Assembly: GCA_025965815.1 (NCBI GenBank)
Contig: JAOPWF010000429.1
Coordinates: 1-6,941 of the forward strand
Reading direction: 5' to 3'
Length of the DNA stretch: 6,941 nucleotides
DNA from: Mycobacterium sp.
GTDB taxonomy: Bacteria; Actinomycetota; Actinomycetes; Mycobacteriales; Mycobacteriaceae
Part shown: positions 1 to 6,018 of the stretch, piece after piece
Position numbering within the stretch: the first letter of the stretch is position 1
Layout: each line of letters begins with the position of its first letter
The notes under the pieces: model-generated
The model's input: only the letters and a program-made list of their open reading frames with translations
Told to the model about the DNA's origin: nothing
Database searches by the model: none
Position numbers and translations under genes: made by a program

Positions 1-435
1 GAAGAGCGAGGGCTCGGTCGTGCAGTGGTTGCCCCACTCGGGGGTGTTCGTCTTGCCGAAGACCACCAGCCCAGCTTCGAGGTACCGCTCGACTATCCAC
101 GCCGACTCTGTCGCGACATGCGAGCGCAGCGCGCGCGAGCCCATCGCCTCCGGCGCTCCGGCCAGCGATGCACCGAGGTCCTTGAGGAGGAACGGCACCC
201 CGGCCAGCATCCCCGCGCCTCCGTCACGCAATGCGCCGGAGGCGTCGAGCGCCGCGGCCTGCTCACGCCCGCGCTCGAAGAGGTCGGCGATGACGGCGTT
301 CAGATCCCGGGCCGCTTCCAGCCTTGCGATCGCGGCGTCAACCAACTCCATCGCCGACAACGCGCCCGAAGCGACTAACGCGGCTTGTCCGATCGCGTCG
401 ACGTTCGCCAGATCAAAGGCCACATGTGAGTCCAT
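1..435 (-). CDS. Amidase (amidase signature family), 5' part only
   Basis: The minus-strand frame from ATG at 435 stays open for 145 codons to the left edge, so the C-terminal part is outside the window. Residues 78-88 (AGVPFLLKDLG) match the conserved stretch around the catalytic lysine of the amidase signature family, with K85 as the likely lysine of the Ser-cisSer-Lys triad. Residues 127-136 (GKTNTPEWGN) are the other typical N-terminal motif. The two catalytic serines and the glycine/serine-rich signature would lie beyond the edge. Family members hydrolyse carboxamides to acid and ammonia, usually in the cytoplasm; the substrate cannot be told from this part. A GGAAG stretch about 9 nt upstream of the ATG is a plausible ribosome binding site. 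The gene diverges from the next one across 156 bp. Family call is firm, subfamily open. Confidence 0.9.
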   Translation of the reverse strand, partial: MDSHVAFDLANVDAIGQAALVASGALSAMELVDAAIARLEAARDLNAVIADLFERGREQAAALDASGALRDGGAGMLAGVPFLLKDLGASLAGAPEAMGSRALRSHVATESAWIVERYLEAGLVVFGKTNTPEWGNHCTTEPSLF

Positions 436-561
436 TGACACGGATCTTCCGGCGTTACGGTCCGCGCGGCAACTCGGCCACGGTGTGGCGGCCCTGATCG
501 TCTGCGTGCGCTGACTGCGCCTTGCGGGCGAACTCCGCAACTCTTTGTACTGCTGTGCGCT

Positions 562-589
562 GCTCTACGCTGAGGGCTCTACGCTGAGG
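562..589 (+). repeat. Perfect 14-bp tandem duplication in front of the GyrA-like/GNAT gene
   Basis: The unit GCTCTACGCTGAGG occurs twice head to tail, at 562-575 and 576-589, with no mismatch and no spacer. It ends two bases before the ATG at 592. Each unit carries one TACGCT hexamer, which fits the mycobacterial -10 pattern TANNNT, and one GAGG. The duplication therefore doubles both a possible -10 box and a purine tract. It is a direct sequence observation; its function is inferred. Confidence 0.95.
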
Positions 590-592
590 CCA
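580..592 (+). promoter_or_regulatory. Putative -10 element for leaderless transcription
   Basis: TACGCT at 580-585 fits TANNNT, and six bases (586-591) separate it from the A of the ATG at 592, which would then be the +1 base. That is the geometry of leaderless transcripts, common in mycobacteria. The only purine tracts nearby are badly placed for ribosome binding: GAGG at 586-589 is 2 nt from the start and GAGGG at 572-576 is 15 nt away. An identical hexamer at 566-571 could start a transcript near 578. No convincing -35 is visible. Confidence 0.5.
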
Positions 593-1257
593 TGACCGAT
601 CACGATCAGGCTGCCGCCCGCCGCGAAATCACCGATGCGCTACTCGCCGCGCTGGACCGCCGTCATGAGGTGCTTGATGTGATCGTTGAGGCAGACAATC
701 GGCCCGCGGCGGTCAAGGCCATTGCCGATCTGCTCGGCACCTCACGCCTCGGCGGCGAAGCGGTGATGGGGATGTCGTTCGACCAACTCACCAAGGATGC
801 CCGCCGGACGATCGCCACCGAACTCGACGACTTGAACTATCAGCTGAGTTTCACCCTCGGCGAGCGGCCCGCAGCCTCCGGCGACAGCCTGGTCCTGCAC
901 CCGTTCTCCGGCGAGTCGGACCGCGATATCTTCGCCGCACGGATCGACGACATCGGTGCGGCGGGCGACGGCTCCGGTGAGCCCGCCGGAGGTCTCGACG
1001 ACGAGATCCGGTCCGCGCTGAAACGGGTTCAGGCCGAAGAAGCTGCCTGGTTCGTCGCCGTCGAGGGGACGCAGAAGGTCGGAATGGTTTTCGGCGAGCT
1101 CGTGTGCGGCGAGGTCAACGTCCGGGTCTGGATCCATCCCGATCACCGGAAGAGAGGCTTCGGCACCGCCGCGCTGCGTAAGTCGCGGTCAGAGATGGCC
1201 ATTTACTTCCCCGCTGTGCCGATGGTCGTTCGTGCGCCTGGCGCTAGTCCGGGATAG
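592..1257 (+). CDS. GyrA-like helical segment joined to a GNAT-like acetyltransferase segment
   Basis: This 221-aa protein has two parts. Residues about 10-85 resemble, as recalled, the helical segment of DNA gyrase subunit A between the breakage-reunion core and the C-terminal domain: the pattern of a helix, an acidic bend, a 'LL..' helix, an 'A.AVMGMSFDQLTKDAR' turn and a long helix matches the gyrase 'ILAMQLRRL...' region. The gyrase catalytic tyrosine region and DNA-wrapping domain are absent. Residues about 150-213 look like the core of a GNAT fold, with the acetyl-CoA loop R186-K-R-G189-F-G191 and a following helix, then one more strand. The protein stops soon after, so the usual last GNAT strands (motif B region) appear missing or very short. 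Substrate is unknown. The start has no well-placed Shine-Dalgarno sequence and may be leaderless. The stop lies 5 bp from the stop of the convergent gene. Coding status is firm, GNAT call moderate. Confidence 0.82.
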   Translation: MTDHDQAAARREITDALLAALDRRHEVLDVIVEADNRPAAVKAIADLLGTSRLGGEAVMGMSFDQLTKDARRTIATELDDLNYQLSFTLGERPAASGDSLVLHPFSGESDRDIFAARIDDIGAAGDGSGEPAGGLDDEIRSALKRVQAEEAAWFVAVEGTQKVGMVFGELVCGEVNVRVWIHPDHRKRGFGTAALRKSRSEMAIYFPAVPMVVRAPGASPG

Positions 1258-1262
1258 GCGTC

Positions 1263-1673
1263 TCAGGCGATATCCACGACGAATACGCCGACTCGGCTCG
1301 CCGCACGTCGGGCCATCCATGGCAGGTCTTCGTCGTCGGTCCCAGCGGCCAGGACACGAGGGTTGATGATGTGCACGTCGTTCCGAAACAGGTGCACATC
1401 GGCCTCGCCGGCAGCCAGCACGTTCTTGACCCAATTGGTCTTGCCGTGGGACAGCATGACCACCAGCAGGGTCCCTTTGCGGGAGGCGTTGACCACGGTC
1501 TCGTAGGGCGTGCCCGACTTGCGACCGCGGTCTTTGATGACCGCGAACGTCGGCAGATAGCGCGCGATCGGCCGGGTGATTGGGTTGACATACTTTATCT
1601 GCATGCGTTCCAGCCAGGGTGGGAATACCATCGGCACGCCCGGGGCGTTGTTGGGGTGATCGGTTGCGGCCAT
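1263..1673 (-). CDS. Nitroreductase-family deazaflavin (F420)-type oxidoreductase
   Basis: The 136-aa product matches the small split-barrel proteins related to Ddn of Mycobacterium tuberculosis. Residues 49-54 (RGRKSG) followed by GTPYETVV are the hallmark of this family, and residues 77-89 (GKTNWVKNVLAAG) correspond to its conserved 'W.RN..A' region, which in family members contributes to F420 binding. Members use reduced F420 to reduce quinones or other electrophiles, though many have no known substrate. Length is normal for the family. Met1 at 1673 gives a leader of about 15 residues before a second methionine (M15), which is another possible start; neither has a strong ribosome binding site. 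It lies 100 bp downstream of the cysteine hydrolase on the same strand and converges with the plus-strand gene, with a 5-bp gap. Confidence 0.83.
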   Translation of the reverse strand: MAATDHPNNAPGVPMVFPPWLERMQIKYVNPITRPIARYLPTFAVIKDRGRKSGTPYETVVNASRKGTLLVVMLSHGKTNWVKNVLAAGEADVHLFRNDVHIINPRVLAAGTDDEDLPWMARRAASRVGVFVVDIA

Positions 1674-1773
1674 GACAGCTCTGTTTGCGGCAATGGGTGG
1701 GCGGTCACTGATCTTTCGCGGGGAGACACAACCCTGGCATGTTCGACTCCGGCTCGCTGCCCGTTGGTGGGTC

Positions 1774-2325
1774 TCAGGCGAAGCTCACCGAGCCTGTGCT
1801 GACCGTTCCTGCCTGCCGCCCCGGAGCGGTGTGGTGCTGCCAGTAGAGGTTGGTGTGGTCGATGACCTTGTCGGGGGTGGGGGCGCCCCACTGGCTGAGA
1901 TCTTCGGTCGTGTGGGCATCGTCGACAAGGGTCGCGTCGTAGCCTCGGACGATTGCTCCATGCAGTGTGGACCGAATGCAAGCGTCGGTCTGCGCCCCGG
2001 TGATGATCAGGCGCCCCACTTTGCGCTCCGCTAGCACGGCCTCGAGGTCGGTCTCCTCGAAGGAGTCGCCGTAGCGCTTGTGGACAACGGGCTCGGACAC
2101 TTCCTGAGTGAGCTCCGGGACATACCGCCAGCCGTCGCTGCCTTCGGGAATGTGCTCGGCAGAGTGCTGCACCCAGACGACCGGCACATTCTCGACTCTG
2201 GCTTTGTCCACCAAGAGGGCGATATTGGCGATCACGGTGTCACGATTGTGCGTGCCGGTCATGACGTCGTTCTGGACGTCGATGACAAGTAGCGCGGTGT
2301 TTGGACGTCCCGTCAGGGTGGTCAT
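1774..2325 (-). CDS. Cysteine hydrolase, isochorismatase-like family
   Basis: The 183-aa protein carries the full catalytic triad of the isochorismatase-like hydrolases: D16 in ALLVIDVQND, K83 in VVHKRYGDSF, and nucleophile C116 in ITGAQTDACIRST. The glycine-rich turn and the non-prolyl residues before the cysteine fit the common layout, and the length is typical. Members include isochorismatases, nicotinamidases, N-carbamoylsarcosine amidases and many uncharacterised amide hydrolases; the presence of the cysteine favours amidase-type chemistry over true isochorismatase, but the substrate is not predictable. The ATG is 10 bp after the stop of the GGDEF gene and has no clear Shine-Dalgarno sequence of its own, which suggests cotranscription and perhaps translational coupling. 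Confidence 0.92.
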   Translation of the reverse strand: MTTLTGRPNTALLVIDVQNDVMTGTHNRDTVIANIALLVDKARVENVPVVWVQHSAEHIPEGSDGWRYVPELTQEVSEPVVHKRYGDSFEETDLEAVLAERKVGRLIITGAQTDACIRSTLHGAIVRGYDATLVDDAHTTEDLSQWGAPTPDKVIDHTNLYWQHHTAPGRQAGTVSTGSVSFA

Positions 2326-2335
2326 GACGCTGCGA

Positions 2336-3472
2336 TCACCATTGATCCTCGGTGCCGAACCGGTCTATCGACTGGTGGCCGTCGAGCACTGTCGGGGCGG
2401 CACAGACGACATGGCGCGCCTGGTTGCCCCCCGCCCGTCCGGCGTCGTACATCGCCTTGGTAGCGATGGTGATCAGTTCATCGAGCAGGTCCTGCGGCGG
2501 AACGCCGGCCAATCCGCGCAGCGGTGTACTCACAACACCGATGCTCGCGGTCAGACGCGGCGGTGTGGTTGCGATGGCACTTCGTACGCGTTCGACCAGG
2601 GGAGTGGCGTCCGTCGAGGCGAAGGTGTCGGAGATCAGAAACTCCTCGCCCCCCACATGCGCGACGACGGTGCCGTGCCGGGTGTTCTCCCGCAGTGTCT
2701 GGGCGACCGCGACGCGGGCCCGATCACCGGCGAAGGGGCCGTCGGTGTCGCAGAGGAGTCTGAAGTTGTCGAGGTTGACCACGACAACGACGAGGTATCG
2801 GTCGTCGTCACGGCTGCGGGAGGCCAGGACCGCACCCGTCGACCGATAGAAGGTGTCCCGGTTGAGCAACCCGGTGAGCGGATCGAGTTCGGCGTTGAGG
2901 ACGTCCTTGCAGAGCAGGTGCACCAACGTCTGACAGGCGAACGGCACCGAGATGTTCACCACCGCGACGAATGCGATGGCGCACACGGCCCAGACGACAT
3001 CGCCGCCGATGGCCTGGCGGGCACTCAGAATGATCGTGGTGACCGCGGCCACCGACATGTTGAACGCCATGTATCGGGCGGTGTGGAAGAACGCGATATA
3101 GCCGCCGAGCGTCGCGAACGCGGTGGCTCCCAGCAGCCCGGCGAGCGGATTTGCCACAATCAGGCAGCCGACGGCGATGCAGAGGGCCGAGGTCACGACG
3201 AAAACTCCCGACCGGGTCCTGCTCGGCCAGCGCTGCCGCAGCCAGGCCAGCGCCATCACCAGACAACACGCCGCGATTGTCACCGCAAGCAACCGGTCTC
3301 GAGGACCCTCCGGACCAGCGGGACTCCACATCATCGCCACGGGTATCGCACCCAGAACCAGGATGGTAGCCGCCAGCACCCGACATGTCGTCGACTGCGC
3401 GCCGCGAGCAGCCAAAAAGGCTGTGAGCCAATAGAAATGATCCGGTTGCCGCCACCGCGCCGACTTGAACAC
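2336..3472 (-). CDS. Membrane GGDEF-domain protein with altered active-site residues
   Basis: From GTG at 3472 the product is 378 aa. About six hydrophobic segments occupy residues 31-49, 62-78, 90-107, 108-130, 136-152 and 159-179, so the N-terminal half is a membrane domain. The GGDEF domain follows from DPLTGLLNR (197-205). The signature is GGEEF (274-278), normally that of active diguanylate cyclases. However, the conserved 'DxDxFKxxND' reads NLDNFRLLCD (233-242): the first metal-binding Asp is Asn233 and the guanine-binding Asn is Cys241. The Asp of the RxxD inhibitory site is also replaced (RHGT, 265-268). It may therefore be a weak or inactive cyclase, or a nucleotide sensor. The GTG start is chosen for its strong Shine-Dalgarno sequence and because the family's RWRQPDHFYWL stretch begins just after it. 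Longer in-frame options are ATG 3526 and TTG 3577, without a good ribosome site. Probably cotranscribed with the cysteine hydrolase. Confidence 0.9.
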   Translation of the reverse strand: MFKSARWRQPDHFYWLTAFLAARGAQSTTCRVLAATILVLGAIPVAMMWSPAGPEGPRDRLLAVTIAACCLVMALAWLRQRWPSRTRSGVFVVTSALCIAVGCLIVANPLAGLLGATAFATLGGYIAFFHTARYMAFNMSVAAVTTIILSARQAIGGDVVWAVCAIAFVAVVNISVPFACQTLVHLLCKDVLNAELDPLTGLLNRDTFYRSTGAVLASRSRDDDRYLVVVVVNLDNFRLLCDTDGPFAGDRARVAVAQTLRENTRHGTVVAHVGGEEFLISDTFASTDATPLVERVRSAIATTPPRLTASIGVVSTPLRGLAGVPPQDLLDELITIATKAMYDAGRAGGNQARHVVCAAPTVLDGHQSIDRFGTEDQW

Positions 3473-3477
3473 ACTGA

Positions 3478-3485
3478 CCCCTCCC
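3478..3485 (-). promoter_or_regulatory. Strong Shine-Dalgarno sequence deciding the GGDEF gene start
   Basis: On the minus strand the sequence GGGAGGGG is followed by TCAGT and GTG at 3472. The GGAGG core (3480-3484) is 7 nt from the GTG, an ideal spacing. It lies inside the longer reading frame that could begin at 3526 or 3577, and makes the GTG the best-supported start. Confidence 0.75.
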
Positions 3486-3540
3486 AGGTCATCCACCCTC
3501 GCGATCGCTCCATTGCCCACGAACATAGGAGCGGTCGTGA

Positions 3541-3560
3541 CCCGGCAGGCCTTCGCCGGG
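3541..3560. repeat. Small perfect inverted repeat upstream of the GGDEF gene
   Basis: CCCGGC at 3541-3546 pairs with GCCGGG at 3555-3560 around an 8-nt loop. On the minus strand it would sit 68-88 nt upstream of the GTG, possibly in the 5' leader. No T-run follows, so it is not a typical intrinsic terminator. Hairpins of this size are expected by chance in GC-rich DNA. Confidence 0.3.
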
Positions 3561-3898
3561 CCCGGTGGCACATCCAAACGCTACCAAGCGCCGCGTAACC
3601 AGGCACAGCCATTGCGTGCCTCATCGCCGACACCGATTGTCCCCCGGCCGGCGGCGGGCTGGTGGGTTCCGGCCCATTGGTGCGTTCGATGCGATATGCA
3701 AAGGGTTATTGATGGGCCGTGCGGTGCATCCTTGACATCGGCAGGGCCGCCGGTGGCGCTCGGGCACTCCAGATCTCCGCCATATCAGCTCATTGTTGCC
3801 TTGTTTTACCCGGCGGAGGTTTCGGCGTCGCGGAACCCGTCAACCCGTCGGGCGGGATTGGGCTGAGAGGACGGCTGAAATGGGGCAGGATTGCAACC

Positions 3899-4417
3899 AT
3901 GGGCCAGTTCAACCGCCTCATCATCGGCGCGGCAAGGGTTGCTGTGGCTACGGTTCCCACGATGATGCTCGGGATCGGCGCTGGAACCGCAGCGGCGGCT
4001 CCACCCAGTACCGGTGGTGGCACGATGGTGCCGTTCAGCATCGTCCTCAGGCGGTGCGACTTCAGCAATAACGCCTATACGGGAGTTTTGGCGCATGGCA
4101 CCGGCTTCGCGATCATCCGTACCGGCGAGTGGAATCACAAGGTGACTGCGGAGGTGCATCTTTCGACCGCATCCTCAGACACTCGCTTCACCGTCAAGCT
4201 GATCCAGCTACCTCGACCTGGGTATACCTGCAATCCGGGAGACCCGGGAACGGCGTTTGCCACGCTCGATACCGACGCGGCGGGGAATGCGAATGTAATC
4301 ACCTTGCAGCAGGATGTGCTTCCCGGTGCTACCGGCGCGTGGGTGTACATCGATGGTCCTGCGCCCTATGGGGCACCCACCGAGTTCTACTCATCCGATT
4401 TCGTAGTGCCTATTTAG
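3899..4417 (+). CDS. Small secreted protein of unknown function
   Basis: From ATG at 3899 the product is 172 aa. An AGGA 8 nt upstream serves as ribosome binding site, and the signal peptide begins right at this methionine; an open frame continues upstream to 3719 but reads like non-coding sequence. Residues 1-34 form a Sec signal peptide: a short polar start with one Arg, a hydrophobic stretch, and GTAAAA before PPSTGG, with cleavage likely after A33 or A34. No lipobox cysteine is present, so it should be released or cell-wall associated. The mature part of about 138 aa has just two cysteines, C53 and C111, well placed for one disulfide, and is rich in Gly, Thr and Ala with a beta-like pattern. 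The motifs LIQLPRP (101-107), GDPGTA (114-119) and FYSSDFVVPI at the C-terminus resemble small exported mycobacterial proteins I cannot name. Function unknown. The next gene starts 42 bp downstream. Confidence 0.82.
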   Translation: MGQFNRLIIGAARVAVATVPTMMLGIGAGTAAAAPPSTGGGTMVPFSIVLRRCDFSNNAYTGVLAHGTGFAIIRTGEWNHKVTAEVHLSTASSDTRFTVKLIQLPRPGYTCNPGDPGTAFATLDTDAAGNANVITLQQDVLPGATGAWVYIDGPAPYGAPTEFYSSDFVVPI

Positions 4418-4459
4418 CACTGGCTGCGGAGCCGGCCACCGCTGCGAGATCATGGCGTC

Positions 4460-5296
4460 ATGGCCGACGACGAGCTGGACGAACTCTACGAGGTCGAGCC
4501 GGAGGAGTTCACCGCGCTGCGCGGCAGGCTGGCCGCGGCGGCCAAGCACCGGGGCGACGCAGCCGCCGCCAAGCGGATCTCCGCCACCCGCAAGCCCACG
4601 ACGGCTGCGCGAGTCGTCAATCTGCTTGCCCGCAAGAACAAGGACGCCAGGCAGGCCCTAACCGACCTCGGCGAGCGCTTGCGCGCGGCGCACGCTGCGA
4701 CGGACGGTGACCGTATCCGGGAGTTATCGACGGAGCAACGTCAACTCGTCGACGAGCTGGCCCGAGCGGCTTTCGACGCAGCCGAGCTGACGGACCCGTC
4801 GACCGCACTGCGTGACGACGTCGTCGGCACATTGCAGGCGGCAATCGCCGACCCTGACGTCACGCCGCGGCTCGGCCGGCTGACCAATGCGGAGCGCTGG
4901 TACGGGTTCGGCGGGTTCGGCGACACGGCCACGGTGTTCACGCCTACCCGGTCCAGCAAGTCCAACGCAGAACCCGAACCGCGAGGTCAGAGGCCAGTCG
5001 AAGATAAACCCCACGATGACGCCCTCGAGGCCGCCCGCCAGCAACGAGAGAGGGCTCGCGCAGCGGTGGCTGCGGCGGAGCGAGCCAATTCCGAGGCCGA
5101 GCAGGAGCTGGCCGAGCGGCAGGATGAACTGGCTGCGGCCCGGCAGCGACACGAGGAGGCCAGCAAGGGCCTCAGCGAGGCCGAACGCACGCTGAACGCC
5201 GCCCAAGAGGCCCATGACAATGCCGACCAGGCCAGCCGCGACGCCGCGGAGGTGGTCAGGGAAGCGAAAGCGCAGCTAAAGCAGGCAGCCAACTAA
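4460..5296 (+). CDS. Conserved actinobacterial protein with C-terminal coiled coil, function unknown
   Basis: The 278-aa product has three parts. Residues 8-60 contain the pattern LYEVEPEEFTALR...AAKRISATRKPTTAARVVNLLARK, which I recognise from a widespread actinobacterial family whose members carry 'LY..P..EFTA.R..L' followed by 'RRPT.AAW.VN.LAR'; its function is not known to me. Residues 60-135 are mostly helical and charged. A less ordered linker at about 145-185 includes a Gly/Phe stretch (WYGFGGFGDT) and a Ser/Pro/Glu-rich segment. Residues 188-277 are a long Ala/Glu/Gln/Arg-rich helix, almost certainly a coiled coil. There is no signal peptide or membrane segment, so it is probably cytoplasmic. 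It has no cysteines. The ribosome site is weak (GAGAT about 9 nt before the ATG). It converges with the lipoprotein gene with a 15-bp gap. Confidence 0.85.
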   Translation: MADDELDELYEVEPEEFTALRGRLAAAAKHRGDAAAAKRISATRKPTTAARVVNLLARKNKDARQALTDLGERLRAAHAATDGDRIRELSTEQRQLVDELARAAFDAAELTDPSTALRDDVVGTLQAAIADPDVTPRLGRLTNAERWYGFGGFGDTATVFTPTRSSKSNAEPEPRGQRPVEDKPHDDALEAARQQRERARAAVAAAERANSEAEQELAERQDELAAARQRHEEASKGLSEAERTLNAAQEAHDNADQASRDAAEVVREAKAQLKQAAN

Positions 5297-5311
5297 TGGC
5301 GGAAGACTGAC

Positions 5312-5914
5312 TCAGGACGGCGGGTTGGCAGGGACGTCGGTGTACTGCAACGTGTAACCCTCGGCGGAGAAGGTGAAGCCCCTGGTTGTCGACTCGCTGA
5401 CGCAGGAAACGCCGGCCTCCTGGACGTTGCAGCGGAATCCGGCTGCGGCTAGAACCTTGTTGAACTGCAGGACCTTTGCCGGGCCGGGGACCAGCGTGAA
5501 TTCCGCCTGTTCAAGCGACGCGAAGTGCGGATCGCCCACATCGTCGACCACCATCGCGTTCGGCGTGGCGGCCTCGCCCAGCGCGTTGGCCACCGTGTCG
5601 GGTTCGCCCGGAATGCCCATGCTCGATTTAGGGTTGCTCGATGGCTGGCAGCCGGCCTTGGAATGCGGCAATATCGCGCAACGCCACCTGCCGCTCGGAG
5701 TCGTGAAGTAGTAACCCGCTCGACCATCTGATTGTGCGAAGTAGTCGTAAGCGTTGACAAGATTGAAGATGTTGGGCTCGTCTAATCTCGGTGTCGTCGG
5801 GGCCGCCTCGGGCTGCGGTGGCCGGTCTCCAGTGTTCACGACCGGGCCGCCCGAGCACGCCGCCGCAGCCAGCACTACCACGGCCGCAAGCGTCGCGGCT
5901 TCAGATCTCTGCAC
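5312..5914 (-). CDS. Putative lipoprotein of unknown function
   Basis: The frame is open from 6073, but the best start is GTG at 5914: AAGGGG lies 7 nt upstream and the protein then begins directly with a lipoprotein signal peptide. The product is 200 aa: MQRSEAATLA, a hydrophobic run, and a cysteine at position 20 after LAAAA, which fits the Gram-positive lipobox pattern with Ala at -3. After cleavage Cys20 would be lipidated and the protein anchored on the outer face of the membrane. A Pro/Thr-rich spacer (about 24-43) leads to the folded part. Four further cysteines (C79, C89, C162, C171) suggest two disulfides, C79-C89 around WRCAILPHSKAGC and C162-C171. The YYFTTPSGRWRCAI stretch resembles exported mycobacterial proteins without known function. 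It lies 104 bp downstream of the DUF2267 gene on the same strand. Confidence 0.83.
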   Translation of the reverse strand: MQRSEAATLAAVVVLAAAACSGGPVVNTGDRPPQPEAAPTTPRLDEPNIFNLVNAYDYFAQSDGRAGYYFTTPSGRWRCAILPHSKAGCQPSSNPKSSMGIPGEPDTVANALGEAATPNAMVVDDVGDPHFASLEQAEFTLVPGPAKVLQFNKVLAAAGFRCNVQEAGVSCVSESTTRGFTFSAEGYTLQYTDVPANPPS

Positions 5915-5930
5915 GTGATAACCCCTTGCC
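5905..5930 (-). promoter_or_regulatory. Ribosome binding site deciding the lipoprotein start
   Basis: On the minus strand AAGGGG is followed by TTATCAC and GTG at 5914, a 7-nt spacing. The longer frame to 6073 has no comparable site, and its extra 53 residues would put a Pro/Arg-rich tail in front of the signal peptide. Confidence 0.65.
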
Positions 5931-6018
5931 CGGTTCGGATCAGCTCGACCAGGAAGCCTAAACCCGGACGCCGAGACGGGTACGCAAGGGACTGCGGCGG
6001 GGGCTCTGCCCGTGGTGG

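Larger units (their letters stand above)
3473..3898. other. 426-bp divergent intergenic region
   Basis: The region lies between the minus-strand GGDEF gene and the plus-strand secreted protein gene, so it should hold promoters in both directions. Open frames through it have no family resemblance and read like non-coding GC-rich sequence. It contains a perfect 6-bp inverted repeat (3541-3546 and 3555-3560), and a TTGACA at 3732-3737 without a matching -10 box. It also includes an A/T-richer patch around 3690-3712. I could not identify a convincing promoter, RNA gene or riboswitch. Confidence 0.6.

Noticed and set aside
20..514. A 164-codon open frame on the plus strand opposite the amidase
   Set aside because: The minus strand carries clear amidase motifs, and the plus frame is Ser/Ala/Arg-rich with no recognisable family.
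1735..1760. GTTCGACTCCGGCTC, resembling the T-arm of a tRNA
   Set aside because: No acceptor stem partner, D-arm or anticodon arm can be formed with the flanking sequence, so it is a chance match and not a tRNA or attachment site.
1261..1781. TCTCAGGCGA at both 1261-1270 and 1772-1781, each at the 3' end of a minus-strand gene
   Set aside because: The shared stretch is only 10 bp, and flanking bases differ. It probably reflects similar terminal codons and not a terminator or repeat family.
2108..3598. A 496-codon open frame on the plus strand, opposite the cysteine hydrolase and GGDEF genes
   Set aside because: It lies antisense to two genes with clear family motifs. Its translation is Arg/Gly/His/Gln-rich without domain signatures, as expected for the complementary frame of GC-rich coding DNA.
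3732..3737. TTGACA, a perfect -35 hexamer
   Set aside because: The sequence 16-19 bp downstream (about 3754-3762) has no -10-like element, so a promoter is not supported.
3719..3898. Upstream extension of the secreted protein frame to an ATG at 3719
   Set aside because: The extra 60 residues would bury the signal peptide inside the protein, and the ATG at 3899 has its own ribosome site.
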